The notes: generated by a model not told the origin, from the sequence alone. A stretch of 53,321 bases of DNA from Gnetum montanum (GCA_015680685.1 MNCI01004419.1:43920-97240); one strand, 5' to 3'; positions 31,177 to 43,551 are shown, counted from the stretch's first letter. Made by a program: numbers and translations.

Positions 31177-32600
31177 GAGTTACCTTTGTAGTTCCCCAAC
31201 CGTTTATGTCATCCCAGGATCTAGACCAAGTGTTCCAGCTCATCCAGACCCTTAGTAAAAAGATAAAATGCCTTAAGGCTATTGGGTCTAACAAGGTACA
31301 AGTCATGGACTTTTACCAGGATGACCCCATTAGCCCTACCATCCTTGCACTAATGCTACCCCCAGGGATGTCCCTCCCACACTTCATGAAATACAATGGA
31401 GAGGGAGATCCCAACGTACATCTTGTTACCTTTAGGTCTGAATCCCTTCTGTTGCAACAATGGCTGCACACGATTATCCGTGTCTTTGCTATGTCCTTAG
31501 CCGGGAAAGCTTTGGATTGGTACCGCGTGCTACCACGCTAATCTATTTCAACTCTAGAGGAGCTTATGACCCAGTTCATGACATTCTTGAAGTATAACTT
31601 GAAGCCAAAAATCATGCTGGATTAATTGATTAGTGTGAAGCAGGATCCTTTGGAGCTGGTCCAAAAGTTCATTCAGTGTTGGAGCACAACCCTTAATGAA
31701 ATCTGCGAGCCCATCATGGAGGCCTACTTGTTGGCTATCTTTAAGTATGTAGTGAACGACTTCATCAACTTTAAACTATACAACCTCACTCCTCACACTC
31801 TTAGTCAAGCCTTCACTCAAACTAAGAGCATATAAGATGCATCTGAGATGAGTAAAGACCTGGCCTATGTTGCTTACAAAATTACCTTCACAAAGAAGGA
31901 CAAGTGTAAGGCCCAAATAGCCACAGTGACCACAGTGGTGATTGAAGCCAACCCAAAACCTAATAATAATGGTAACAAGAATAAAAGAAACCAGTTGCAC
32001 CTACAGCTAATCCTATGCCCAATTAGGGCCACACACCACAACTTGCCATACCTGCACCCGAGGCATATGCACAACCCAAATCAAAATTCGAGTGTAAATA
32101 TCGCTCAAAGTATACCCCACTTCCTCTCAGGCCTTTAGTGCTTTTGAAGTAGCTACTGGTAGCAAGGCATATTCAACACAAGCAAATTTTAGAAGAGGGA
32201 GTCTGGAAACATCAGCAATATTACGATCTCCTTAGGAACCCCTCCTTGGCCTTGCCTAATGAGCCTCCTATTCCCAAAGGTTTCAGGTTGGATTGGTTTT
32301 GTGACTACCACTAATAATGTGATCACAATAAAGATTACTGTTTGGCGTTGAAGGATGACATCGAAAGGATGATTGATCAAGGAAAACTAGTGTTGGACGA
32401 AATCAACCTAGTATATCTTGAGAATCAATCCTTGCATGTCTACATGAAACCCCTTAATGCCAACAATGCCAGTTATGTCATCAACACCATCAACATTGAC
32501 AGTGATCCTAGGCCACCCCAACAACTGTTTATGGTCCGCGTGCCTCAGCATAGTGCACCAGCACCACGTGTGGCTAATCAAAACTTGTAGAAATCATTTG
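31177..32600 (+). pseudogene. gag: Element D gag (N terminus beyond C)
   Basis: The frame starts inside gag: MGVTFVVPQPFMSS, then LPPGMSLPHFMKYNGEGDPN, MSLAGKALDWYRVLP and VQKFIQCWSTTLNEI. The knuckle region reads DWFCDYH, two stops, CDHNKDYC. Stops near 31540, 31624, 31833, 32137 and 32310 make it inactive. The E copy (MGTTFIVPQPSKMSQ) is its closest relative in the window. Confidence 0.88.
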
Positions 32601-33063
32601 TCCTGAGGGTTCCTCCTCGGGCATCCATCCCCATGCCACCTGTTCGCAAAACCATGCCATCCCACCCTTTAACACCATTGGCTTCATTTGTCATTAGGGG
32701 ACCAACTCCTTCAATGGACCCCGTCCTGCGTAAGACAACTAAGCAACTTTCTCATCCTAAAAAATAAGAAGTTCTTTTTGCAAGTGAGACGTTGAAGGGA
32801 AGTACTACCCCAAGTATTTCCAAGCCTATGTCTTCACCCCCTACGTCTACACCCTCATCACCAAAGAGAGACGTTGATACAACCACACAGTTTGCACCAC
32901 CCTGTTGAAAATGGTCTGAACCTAGATCTGAAACTGCCTGTCCTTAGGAAATTTGTCTTCTGGGATGAATAGAAGAGGAAAAAGGTGGTAAATAGGGGGT
33001 GTTCAGGACCTCTTAGACATCCTTACTTAGGTCAAACAAGATCTAAAATAAAAGAACACTAGG
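32601..33063 (+). pseudogene. Element D gag-pro linker
   Basis: Pro-rich sequence with LFMVRVPQ, FVLRVPP and FVIRGP, followed by a stop-rich low-complexity region. Same repeated motif as in A, C and E. Confidence 0.65.
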
Positions 33064-33909
33064 TTGAGCTTGTATGACCTGATCATGACATCTGTCCCAT
33101 ACCGTGAGGCTCTGATCTACATGTTAATAGTGATCCCGGTCAATGAAGACATGCGAACAAAAGAGGAAGTGATCCACTCAGTCATGCTTCCCTCTGCACC
33201 TACAGAGCTAGAACTGTCCCAACTGACATTTAGCAATGGTTCAATTAGGGAAGACCCCGAAAGGGTTTAGGTAACTACAACACCCATTTTCATCACAATT
33301 CGGGTTGGCCAACACTAGATTCGAAGGGTACACGTTGATGATGGGGCTACCACGAATGTCATCTCTTTCCGTATTGTGGACAAGTTTAGCTTGGTCAATG
33401 AGATCAAACCCACAACAACATCATGCTTAAGGTAATTTAACAGGGTGCGGGTCATGGTGAAGGGCACGGTTCACATAGACTTTGCGGTAGAAGACCAGTT
33501 CCCCACGAATGCAATGTTCATCATGGTCGAAGAGATGCTTGGATTTAACCTGATCTTAGAGAGATCATGGTCAGCACAACTTAGGGTTGTCTCTTCACCC
33601 GTTCACTAGGAGATCCACCTACCATAAGTAGGTAGGGAGGTGGTGATCCATGGTGACAAGGTAGTGGCACAAGCAATCAATAATGTATACATGAAACAGG
33701 GCTATGAGGTTATAACCTCTAAGAATGAAGTGCCTATTGTAGCACACACTAAACTTCTGGTGGGGGAATTGACTCAGCAAACCGGCTCCCAAAATGAAAG
33801 CACATGCTCTGGGTTGCCCTTCCAAGTTGGGGACAATGATGTAAATGAAGGCCCTAGAAAAATGCCTCAGCCTTACGTGTCGCTCAACCCACGATGGGTC
33901 AAAAAGTAG
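33064..33909 (+). pseudogene. pro: Element D protease
   Basis: SLYDLIMTSVPYREALIYML, then RRVHVDDGATTNVISFRIVD with the DDGA active site, a flap (RVMVKGTVHIDF) and LILERSWSAQLRVVSSP where the ILG loop has lost Gly. TAG stops near 33268 and 33607 and TAA at about 33434 disrupt it. The C-terminal tail is open to 33909. Confidence 0.85.
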
Positions 33910-34029
33910 CTACGCATAGTGTAGCAACCCCACTGCTTCGTACCCAGTTTCCACCCTTCGTACATTTACCACTTCTTTTGTTCTACATCCATACATCTAT
34001 ACAAAGTAGCATCTTTTCTTTTGATCACA

Positions 34030-34410
34030 TTGTTCCTTAACACACAATGGCTCAAAATGGCCTAAAACTATGCCTCAGCATGGCCCAAAATGGCCTAAAA
34101 CTACCAGGTGACCAAGATGGCCTAAAACTATGCCTCAACATGGTCTAAAATGGCCTAAAACTACCAGGTTATCGAGATGGCCTAAAACTAGTGATAGCCC
34201 AAAATGGCCTAAAACTAGCAGGGGCCCGAGATGGCCTAAAACTAGCTATGGCCTGAGATGGCCTAAAATTATGCTACACTATGGCCTGAAACGACCTAAA
34301 ACTATGCTACACTATGGCCCAAAATAGACTAAAACTATGCTACATTAAGGCCCTAAATGGTCTAAAACTATGTTACGTTGTGGCCCGAAATGACCTAAAA
34401 CTAGCACATA
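34030..34410. repeat. GGCCTAAAACTA repeats of D
   Basis: About fifteen units of 20 to 30 bp, ATGGCCTAAAACTATGCTAC and variants. On the minus strand they read TAGTTTTAGGCCATTTTGGG, the same family as the arrays beside protease in A, C and E. A Trp/Pro/Lys-rich open frame here is a repeat artefact. Confidence 0.88.
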
Positions 34411-34576
34411 AAAATGAAAATTTTACATAAAACTTAGCACATAGACAATGCATAATTTAGCATAGAATTGATGCCTTTTCCAAAATTTTCCTCTTTATTT
34501 AACACTTTTGTCTCTTAGAAAATGTTTGCAAAAATTTTACAAAAATTCAAAATTTTAGAAAATAGCTCTCATGTTG

Positions 34577-34711
34577 TCATGGGTTGTCTCTGCCCACATC
34601 ATCTTTGTCATTCACTTCTACATCATCCCCTTCTACATGACCTTCCCCTATGTTGTCCTCTACTACCCCTTCATTCTTGCCCTCTATGGGCCCTACGCCC
34701 TCATCTGGAAC
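34577..34711 (-). CDS. Last exon of the antisense gene of D (acidic tail, open)
   Basis: After the acceptor ATACAG this exon reads VPDEGVGPIEGKNEGVVEDN, then EGHVEGDDVEVNDKDDVGRD and NP before TGA at 34577. No stop interrupts it. It corresponds to exon 8 in A and E. The gene as a whole is split by E. Confidence 0.65.
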   Translation of the reverse strand, partial: VPDEGVGPIEGKNEGVVEDNIGEGHVEGDDVEVNDKDDVGRDNP

Positions 34712-34799
34712 CTGTATCATAGGAATGAAGTAGTCGGTTAGGACAACGCACGCAAGTTGCAACAAAGCATAAGAATTGATACAATGGAAAGTGACTAAC

Positions 34800-34827
34800 C
34801 TGAGAATGACCTGCGTCTGTCTTGAAG
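34800..34827 (-). pseudogene. 3' end of exon 7 of the antisense gene of D
   Basis: The exon ends CATTCTCAG with donor GTTAGT (34799-34794) and an intron of 82 bp to the last exon. It continues at 52473 on the other side of E; the TSD copies (34828-34832 and 52473-52477) mark the break. Confidence 0.65.
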
Positions 34828-34832
34828 GGTAT

Positions 34833-36307
34833 TTTAGTGACCAAAAACATCGACGGCTGAAAAACACCGAGGGATCTACAGTTACGGATAGTCTCAACCC
34901 CGTATCCATGGGAGGGCTGTGCTGGATGGAACGGATATAAGGTGCCCTGAACAGTCTGGTCAATCAGACAGGGCCTTAGTCGGTGTCTATATAACCTTTT
35001 TCAACGTGTGGTTTTAAAGTAAAGTTTATAGCCTAAAAATGATATTTTAAACATAAACGATGCAAGCAACAATGTAAAGTACAATGATAAACAAGAGAAC
35101 AAAGTAGAATGCAAAGTAAAATGCAGTTAGAAAAATGCACTATTTCAGAGCTACAACTTTGCTCTATCAAGATGGATACAGTTGGTTGCACAGCGCTGGG
35201 AAGTGCAGAGATCCCAAGAGTAACCAAGACGTGTAGAGGGGCTAACAATGCGAAAATTCTACCAAGGTGGTAGAAAAAACTAGAACAAAATGCCAACTAA
35301 GAGTGCTCACTGTTTACAATGTCAACTAGAAAGCTTACAATGCTCAAAGTTACAATGCCAACAAATTCCAGAAGAAGAAAAAGCTAGAAAAAGTCTTCTT
35401 TGCCAGCTAGAAGTCCGAAAGTTGAAAAGTGCAAAAAAGCTCAAAATTCCTTTGAATGCTACTCGCTAGGGTATTTATAGGACCAAGGGCATGCAAAAGG
35501 GGCAGTTTGGACACCATGTGCCTTGGGCCCACGTTGACTTGTCTGTGCTGCATGTTCCTGCATGACCATTGAACATGCATGACCATTGTCATTACAAGCT
35601 TGCATGCCGTAGTTGTGAGCCTACCACACTATAATTGCACCATCAGCATCTGGAGACATGTTCAAATGGTTCAATTAGGTGAAGTGCATTGATGTTGCAC
35701 AACCACCCATCATGCTTTACTATGCTTTGTAGCATAGCATGCTCGGCGTAGCATAGCATCTTGTCATGCATTTTGCCACATGTATGTTACATGGTTGCTA
35801 CGCTATGCTACTCTATGGAGCATAGAGGTTGGCCTTAGTCGCAAAAACTTTGCCAATTCTGGAAACATTGCCTTTTGCATTGCAAAACCTATGAACTTTC
35901 TAGTCCTTCCCTTTGAGTTTCCTTCTGTCACTTCTGTAGAATTGCTATGCCTCATTGCACCATGTAGCTTAGTGTAGCGTAGCAGCAGACATGGTCCGTC
36001 GCTTTCTGATGGAGAGAGACATTGTTGAAGGACTTGAAGTTGAGCGAGCGGACCACCCATATAGCTTTTTCTACGCTATGCTAAAACATAGCATAGCATA
36101 GCACTTCTCTTCCACAAATGTTTTCTAAAATTTGCTATGGTACATAGCGAGGTGTAGCATAGCGTAGTAAGCTTTGTGACTTAGAAAATTTGCTAAATTG
36201 GATAGTTTGAAAATTAGATCGTCCATCTCCCGAAGAACTACCATGATGCTGCACGAATTGCAAAGTTCTGGTGATGCAAGCATGTCTTCGATGTTTGGGG
36301 TGTTTCA
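34833..36307 (-). repeat. 3' LTR of element E
   Basis: 1475 bp, minus strand TGAAACACCCC to GGTCACTAAA. U3 has GCTATGC/GCTACGC repeats (35715-35830 and 35965-36160); the TATA box is near 35471-35481. Open frames inside are not conserved in the other LTR. Confidence 0.9.
35471..35481 (-). promoter_or_regulatory. TATA box of the 3' LTR of E
   Basis: CCTATAAATAC followed by CCTAGCGAG on the minus strand. The 5' LTR copy is at 51622-51632. Confidence 0.72.
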
Positions 36308-36322
36308 TTGGCCCCTGTTTGT
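36308..36322 (-). promoter_or_regulatory. Polypurine tract of element E
   Basis: ACAAACAGGGGCCAA directly before the 3' LTR on the minus strand, where plus-strand synthesis would be primed. Confidence 0.65.
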
Positions 36323-37374
36323 TGATGTCTGGAGAATGGGCTCGATAGACATTGACAAAGAATATGAAACACCATGGAAGATAAAATGCTAACATTGTTG
36401 CTTGATGAGTGTCGAGACATCGCTTGGCTACACTTGAGAGTGTTGCATTGGAAGGAAAAGGTGAAGCAGGGAGGAAGGAGGCACATGAGAAGAGCAAAGA
36501 TGAGGTTTAGCCAAATCCCTTGTTGGAGTGCTCATGAGGGAGTTACTTGCATTTTCATCTTTGCTTTCGCTGACCTTCGACCTCCCATAGGACAGGTGTC
36601 TTTCCCAAGATGAGTTGTGTTACATTTGTATAGGGTTTTGACCTGCCTACATACGCTTTCCATGTGGCAAGCTATGTTATGTACATCATGGAACTTGAAT
36701 TGGTGTTTCCCATGCGGTGAGTTATGTTACGCACGTCATGGGATTTGCACTCTAAAGTAGCCAGGCTAGTCAAGGCACTCACTTTGCGACAATGTAACAT
36801 TCGTTGATATGGAAAGACATACCCTTAGCTGGCAAGGGCAAAGGTCTTGCTGGCTGTAGATGTTGTTAAAGCTGTTGGACATCATTGCTGGTGTATGATG
36901 TTCAACATAGCAAGGCCAACAACGGCCTTAGCAGCATCTGCATGAAGAAGCCAACGTCAAAGACGTCGCTATGAGTGCGAATGCTCTGGAATCCTTGCCA
37001 AGGGTATGCATTCTTGGTTCAGCTATGGGATCAGCTACCACATAGTAGAATGCTGTTGGAAGGGGGCCAAAGGATACCAATATTGTGGTTAGGTCACAAT
37101 ACTACCAGAACTCTAGCTACAGGCACTGACTGAGGAACTACTATCAGGGCAAGGGGTTGTGGCAATGGTAGGTCCAGAGGGCTAGTGTGATGTTGTGTGA
37201 CATCTCCGGAGGATCAGCACAATGCCAAGGGTGGCGGCATCATGTACGTTCTAGAGCGTGTCCCCATTGCGTAGTGAAAAACGTTATGGAACTGCAATTC
37301 CCCACTCACATGTCAGCACTATGCATGCTCGTTCGATGTGCACTCAGTGTAGATGCACGCTAAGGATGTCAGTT
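36323..37374 (-). other. 3' untranslated region of element E
   Basis: About 1 kb without a frame shared with B's equivalent region. I see no gene or RNA here. Confidence 0.6.
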
Positions 37375-37720
37375 TAAGGTCCTGGTAGACCATGCACTAG
37401 GCTAGGGTCCTAGTGGACCGCTCTGCTGGTTTAAGATCCCAGCAGACTGTGCATGCTGGCTTAATGTCCCAGTAGACCATACATGCTAGTTTAACATCAT
37501 AGTGGACATGACATGCTATTTTATAGTCATAGTAGACTAGCTGTGCCAGTTTTACATCATAGCGAATGTTGCTTATTGTTGTTGCTAGTTTATCATCGTA
37601 GAGAACGCTGCTATAGCCATGCCAATTTAACATCTTAGCAGACATTCGCTCGTCTATGCTAGTTTTACATCATAGTAGATGGTTGCCACCTATTTTTGCT
37701 AGTTTAACATCATAGCGGAT
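37375..37720. repeat. Tandem repeats downstream of pol in E
   Basis: About nine units of 30 to 40 bp, GCTAGTTTAACATCATAGTG and variants. Same core and place as 21385-21780 in B. Confidence 0.82.
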
Positions 37721-37736
37721 GATGTTGGCCTACTCC

Positions 37737-38850
37737 ATGCACTCAGACATAGTATGGATTGATGTACGAGTGATTCACCAGGTTGGTGAACTCGTTTCCG
37801 TTCATGTCTGCCAGCTTGAAGGCTCCATTCCTAAAGGCTAATAATTTGCTCACATGCTTGAAAATGGCCTTGAGGACGAGGTCTCCATTCTATACTGGCT
37901 ACCAATGGGGGTCTGCATGATGCTTTTGCTGCTGCTTGCTCTAGTAGTGCTCTATGTGGCTCAGTGTCTATGCATGCTCCTCCTCTATTGAGTCAAGGTC
38001 GATGATCTACCACTCATTATTCTGGGCTTTTCTCAGGACATCAGATAGGATCATTTGGAGTGATGGTACCTACAAGTCAAGAGGCAACACAGCTTCAGAT
38101 TCATAAACAAGGTTGTAAGGGGTCTTACTTGTTGCGGTTCTGCACGTTGTCCTGTAGACCCATAGAACGTAGAGGATTTCCTTATGCCACTGCCTCTTGC
38201 TATTGCTAAGCATCCACCTCAGCGAGTTGATGATGGACTTATTTGTAGCCTCTGCTTGTTCGTTCACCTATGGGTAATAGGGGGAGTAGAATGATTGTTT
38301 GATACCTAGATTGCTACAGAAGGTTCAGGTTTTCATACTACTGAACTGTGGTCCATTTTCAGTTACAATAGTCATTGGAAGCCCAAATCTCATTACAATG
38401 TTGTCCAGGATGAAGTGGTAGATCTGAGATGTTGTCTTCCTTAGGGGGATAGCTTCCACCCAGTTAGTAAAATACTCAGTTGCGGTGATGATGAAACTAT
38501 GTTCTATGGAGGACTTAGGCGTGATAGGCCCTATGAGGTCTAGTCCCCATCGTTGGAAGGGCTAGGTGATCTGTGTTGGGTGCAGGTCCATCGATGAGAC
38601 ATGTATGAGATTTGCGTATCTCTGGCACGTGTCACATGTCTTGAATTTTGATAGGCAATCACGCTCCATGTTTGGCTAGTAGTATCCTAGGCATCTAATT
38701 TTGTAGCCATAGCCATAGGTGCTATGTGTCCACCGCACAGTTCCACATGCACCTCATTAACTATCTTCTGTGCCTACTCCCCACCCACGCATTCTAGCAA
38801 TATCCCATCATAGGAACGTCAGCACAGGGCATCATTTCCCATGAGCACGT
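37737..38850 (-). pseudogene. pol: Element E integrase
   Basis: Zinc-finger cysteines CDTCQRYAN, catalytic core WGLDLIGPITPKSS (first Asp), IVTENGPQFSS (second Asp now Glu), then NEQAEATNKSIINSLRWMLS, a helix typical of the core end, with Glu kept. YRTTCRTATSKTPYNLVYES follows, then a C-terminal part with FKLADMNGNEFTNLVN (GPY/F-like). Stops interrupt at least six places. Confidence 0.87.
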
Positions 38851-39990
38851 ACTACTGGGCATGCTGACGGATTGCATCTCTCTTGGTAGATGTCAGTCCA
38901 CCTGGGGGTTCATTATGTTGTAGGTAAGCTTTAATGTTGGTGTACCACTCCTGGGTATCTGCAGCACTGACAGAGGCCACGTGTCCCACCTGAGTGATAG
39001 GCTCAATGCATTCAATGATCGAAGTTGGCAAACTTCCAAATGAATGTGATGGAATGCTTAGTGCTAGGGTGGCTAAGGAATCTGCCATGGTGTTCTTGTT
39101 GCGTGGCAAGTGTTGCACATCTATGGTTGCAAATTTCTTAAGCAGGATTTTTGCTAGGTCACAATAGGGTTGCAGGTGCATGGCTTTGCAGGCATAGACC
39201 TCAGTGATTTGATTCATAACAAGTTGTGAATATCCATGAATTGCTAGGTGTTGTATGCACCGCACTCAGGTGCTTAAGAGGCCTTTGAGTAAGCCCTCAT
39301 ACTCTGCCACATTGTTGGTGTAGGGGAATGCAAAATAATAAGCGAGCGGGTGCATTTACCGAGATGGAAATGTGATAACGGCAGCTGCACTACCACCTCG
39401 CGTGGTTGAGGCACCATCGAAGTGTAAAGTGGCTTCGAGATGTGATGGGATGGTGTTGATAATGCTAACATGTTTATCTAGGAATTCAAGGTCTATGGTT
39501 GCCTTGTCGTCGATGGGTGAGGCTATGAGTTTGGTTGCTATGGCTTGACCCTTCATCAATGATTGACTTACATAGTGTGAATCGAACTCTGCAGTTATTT
39601 CCTTCCACTGGGCTATCTGACTAGTTTCGTATAGGTTATTGGTGATAGCCCAAAGTATGTTGCTTTTGCAAATGATGTTAGTTTTACTGCAGAATAGGTA
39701 GTGCCTCCATTTTTTTAGTGCAAACACTAAGGCAAGGCAATTCCTCTCCACTTCATTGTATTTTTCCTCGTTTGCTATTAGTGCATGGCTCAGATTAAAC
39801 ACTGGTATCTTAGACCTATCATCTCATTTCTAACATAGTAGTGCCGCAATAGATGTGCCAGAGGTGGAAAGGTAGGTGAAGAAAGGCTTACCCCTCTGTG
39901 GCAGATGCACAGTTGGGAGGTGTAAAAGCTCCTTCTTTAGGTCGTTGAAGGCTTGTTGACACTAGGTTATGGATTCGAAGTTAACCCCCT
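38851..39990 (-). pseudogene. pol: Element E tandem RNase H domains
   Basis: First RNase H: LSHALIANEEKYNEVERNC and LKKWRHYLFCSKTNII. Second: LHFDGASTTRGGSAAAVITF, a frame break near 39356, TPTMWQSMRAYSKAS in a shifted frame (AEYEGL equivalent), then GYSQLVMNQITEVYACKAMH and KNTMADSLATLALS. Two of the four acidic residues of the second domain survive. The front half of the first domain (39810-39990) is frame-broken. Confidence 0.85.
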
Positions 39991-41165
39991 TCTTTAGAAG
40001 ATTTTGCATGGGGTGTAACTTGTCAGTAAACCTTGCTATAAACCTTCAAATGAATTACACCCTACCTTGCAACCCATGTAACTCCTTAAGGTTTTTGGGA
40101 GTTTCCAAGTTGATGATGGCCTTAACTTTGTCAGGGTCCACATGTATTCTAGCCTCCGATAATATGAACCCTAACATGCGTCTAGTTTTCACCATGAAGA
40201 TGAACTTCTTGGGATTGAGATCACAAGTCGTGCATTTGAAAATACTTGAGGACTACCCCTAGATCGCATGGGTAATTAGCTACCTCTTTGGACTTGACTG
40301 CTATATCATCCATGTAGTCGTTTAATGTTTCTAGTATATAGTCGCTAAAAATGTAGTTCATGGCTTGCTGGTAGGTCGCTCTAGCATTCTTGAGCCCGAA
40401 AGGCATCATGGTATTGCAAAAGGTACCCCATAGGGTCATGAAGGTTGTTGTTAACTGATGCTCTAGGTTAATGTAGATTTGGTTGTATCCGGAGAAATCA
40501 TCCATGAAGGATAACAGAGCATGACCAACTGTGGTGTTGATGAGCTGATTGATGCTCGGAAGTGGGAAGTTGTCTTTGATCTTTTCTTTTTTCAAATTCT
40601 AGAAGTCTATATAGATTTGTATTCCTCCTATTTTCTTCAAAACCACAACAATGTTGGACATCCATTTTGAGTCGTCAACTGCATGGGTGAAACCAGCTTG
40701 GTATAGCTTGGTGATTTCATCCCTCATAGCTAGTGCGATTTTTGGCTTAACTTTGCAAGCCTTCTATTTGACTGCCTTCATGCATGGGTCTAGGATGATG
40801 TTGTGCCATATCAGCCATAGATCTAAACCCGACATATCATTGTACAACCATGCGAAGACATTGATGTTGTCTTACAGAATCTTGGCTACATTTTCATGCA
40901 TTTGTGTATCTAGGAAGGAGCTAAGATTTAACGTTCTTAACTCACCCTTGGACATGGTCATAGGCATCTCAATGAGAGGATCCTTGGTTACATCCCTGGC
41001 CTCTAAGTCTAGGGTTTGGACCAGATGCTCAGGCTAGTCTGGGGATGCTTCTAAGGCTACTATAGTGCTAGCTATGGTTAACTTTCAATCAATCAAGTTG
41101 GAGTTCAATTATCTCGCAAGCTTCCCTTGTGGACCTGCTAATGTTAAGGGCATGGAGAGATCGTG
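39991..41165 (-). pseudogene. pol: Element E reverse transcriptase
   Basis: From 41165: MELHHDLSMPLTLAGP, an N-terminal part with stops, TKLYQAGFTHAVDDSKWMSN, then IKDNFPLPSINQLINTTVGH, SFMDDFSGYNQI (Gly of MDGFSG is Asp), NTMMPFGLKNARATYQQAMN and NDYMDDIAVKSK, the catalytic box intact. The C-terminal part is frame-broken from 40220. A pyrimidine-rich acceptor-like stretch (minus strand, CATCCTATTTTGGTAG, near 41190) precedes the first Met and might serve a spliced pol message. Confidence 0.88.
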
Positions 41166-41319
41166 ATGGAGTTCCATTGTTTGCTTAACCTACCAAAATA
41201 GGATGAAAGCTTGGTTAAGAGACACATGTTGGTAGTAATTGTGTGTAATGAAAATTTTTAAAACCAATGATGAGATGCAACTAGCGAAGTATGATGATAT
41301 AAAGATTAAAAGCTTACCA

Positions 41320-41690
41320 GTTTAAGGTCATGGAAGACTGCCAAGGTATAAGAATGTGAAGCTTGTTAAAAAATGCAAACTGCTGATGTGAAAATGTGAA
41401 ACTACTAGAAATTGTGAAACTGCCAATGCGAAAGTGTGAAATTTCTTGCTTAATGTCATTGAGGATTGTGAACGTGTAACAAGTTGAAATTTCTAGTTTA
41501 AGGTCTTTTTCGAACCATTAACGTTGTGATTGCTGGTGTTGCTAGTTTAAGGTCTTTTCAGATCAGTAAAGCTGCAACTATGCTAGGATTTCTAGTTTAA
41601 GGTCTTTTCAGACTGGTAACATTGTGATTGTTGAGGCTTTTAGTTTAAGGTCTTTTCAAACTCGTAACAAAAACAAATATATTTTTTGTT
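41320..41690. repeat. TAGTTTAAGGTCTTTTCAGAC repeats of E, pol side
   Basis: Seven or eight units of 40 to 55 bp with the core CTAGTTTAAGGTCTTTTCAG. This is the counterpart of 2584-2936 in A and 17500-17930 in B. Confidence 0.85.
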
Positions 41691-41835
41691 TTTGGGAAAG
41701 CAAATAGTTGGCTTAGAGCGTGTCAAGGTTTTAATGCCAATAGTGCTACGATGTCATGGTGAGCATGCTACGTTGTACGGAGAACTCTGCATTAAATAGA
41801 GAGAGAGTGTGGCAAGTTTCCCTTTCTTACCATTA

Positions 41836-41850
41836 TAGCCATAAATAGGG
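41836..41850 (+). promoter_or_regulatory. TATA-like box of the antisense gene in E
   Basis: TAGCCATAAATAGGG on the plus strand, about 160 bp before the ATG at 42001. The spacing is the same as in A. Confidence 0.5.
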
Positions 41851-42636
41851 ATTAGACCCTGGTAAGCTTGCCATTCTCAGCATAAGAGCACAGAGCCCAT
41901 ATTGGAGCACGAGGTGATTTTGGAGTGTGGAGCAATCGTGCTAACGATGAGTAGAGCAAGTTTTTTGCATAGGGAAGAGGGGAAATCTACAAGTAGGATG
42001 ATGGCTCCTAAGAAGGAACACACTCATCTGGCACTTGCAAAGGTTGAGGAGGTGAAGAAAACCCTAGGGCACATGACACAAGTGCCCGTTGCAGCATAGG
42101 AGGACACGCCATTGACTCGGTAGGCTACTATGCTTTTCTTTTTGTGATTCTATCATTATTTTTTCATTTTTCTACTTTCATTGTGTATCCTAGTCTTAGG
42201 CATCTATGTTTTCTATCATTGTGTTTTTTTATCTTTGCATTGCCACCTTTTCTATTTTAGCTGTGGCAGATGCGTAAATGCCATGCCATCATTTCATGCA
42301 AGGTCACTTAAACTGCCATTGCCATGATTGCCATAACCGTGGGGGCTTGGATAGTTTAAGTTACTTCGCTTTTGAATGGCATAGCATAGGACCCTTAGGA
42401 GGGCTATGCCATGTGAGATGCGATAGCGTGACACTTGTTTTTCTAAGGCATATTGTTAATTGCTCTGTTAGGGTTTATTGCTATGTTGCTATGCTAGGTT
42501 ATTGCCACTACGCTATCACTTTTATGTTCTTGCTATGCTACATGTGGGAAGAGGGTTATGCTATGATATATGCATGAGCTACTAGGAGCTTTTATGTTGT
42601 GTGCGTATTGTACTTAGACATGATGCTAACATGCAG

Positions 42637-43084
42637 GATGAGGCTAAGGCCCATTCTGATTGTCTTGGAAATTGTAGGGGACATATGTCACATAAGCAGG
42701 CCCATGGCCAATGCTCCTCCTCCCCATATACATGTGGGGGAGGGGGTTATGGTTTAGGGAAGGAGCATAGGAGTTCCTGCAATACCTCCTCCAATACCTT
42801 AGTGTGATTTTTTGGTCATAACTAGATGAGGAAGAGGTAGCTGTCATAACCGAAGCCATATTGCTTGGGGCAAGCCTAGGCATCTTTAGGTTTCTGATGG
42901 ATGTGGCAATCATGAGTAGGCAGGGAGATGGATCCAGTCAATGCCCAATAGGGTTGAGGTGTTTAGCCTAGATCTAGGATATGCCTAAATATAGCTGCTA
43001 CCATTCTTACAACATACTATTCATCATGTGTCAAATGGTAACATGCTTCCAGAATCCACCAGGGACTATCTACTATGCTGGAGG
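42637..43084 (+). pseudogene. Exon 2 of the antisense gene in E: FCP1/NIF-like domain
   Basis: Frame one gives MRLRPILIVLEIVGDIC (motif I strand, first Asp now Glu), then PHIHVGEGV; after a frameshift the next frame gives GLWFREGA, stop, EFLQYLLQYLSVIFWS, stop, LDEEEVAVITEAILLG, matching the WSS-type motif and helix in A. Near the end CFQNPPGTIYYAGG aligns with LFQNPPGTVYRVER in A. The catalytic aspartates are missing. Confidence 0.65.
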
Positions 43085-43177
43085 GTGAGTTTTCTATAAC
43101 CCTATTCCGCTATGTTGTGCGATGCTTGCTACATTGGCCAAATGCTAATAGTATGTTTATTTTTCTTTTTCTACCAG

Positions 43178-43467
43178 GTTCTACATCAACAAGGATGGGG
43201 TTCATGATTGATCGGGTCTACTAACTATGGCACGGATAGCCTTGCAGGACTTCTCTTCTACTGAGAACCTACATGTAGGTGTGATTAGTCAATGTGGGGG
43301 TGAATACCACACCTATCAACACATGTTCCCCATTCCCTACAATCAGTGCGAGGGCTTTGGTTGGCTGGATGAGAGGTGGGAAAAACCTTTCAAACTAACC
43401 ACAGTTGATCAAGTTTTAGTTAATCTTCCACCATTCCCATTAACGTACATACCTAGTAGGCCAAATA
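43178..43467 (+). pseudogene. Exon 3 of the antisense gene in E
   Basis: FYINKDGVHD, stop, then an open stretch with MARIALQDFSSTENLHV, FGWLDERWEKPFKL and LVNLPPFPLTYIPS. It aligns with B exon 3 at the Trp-rich and PPFP positions. The domain is unknown. Confidence 0.65.
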
Positions 43468-43551
43468 GTAAGTGTTGGATGCATAAGCATCTTTGCAGTT
43501 TTGAATTTTCTACGTTTTTATGCTAAACGTTTCTTGTGAAAATTGTTGTAG

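Larger units (their letters stand above)
31172..34832 (+). mobile_element. Element D, first visible part (Tat/Ogre-like)
   Basis: Plus-strand element interrupted on the left by C (within gag) and on the right by E (within exon 7 of its antisense gene). It holds the end of gag, linker, protease, repeats, and the last exon and part of exon 7 of the antisense gene on the minus strand. It resumes at 52473. Being the host of both insertions it is the oldest element here. Confidence 0.87.

Noticed and set aside
36135-36613. Open frames at the 3' LTR border of E
   Set aside because: They run across the LTR/UTR boundary, are not conserved in the 5' LTR or in B, and have no recognisable domain.
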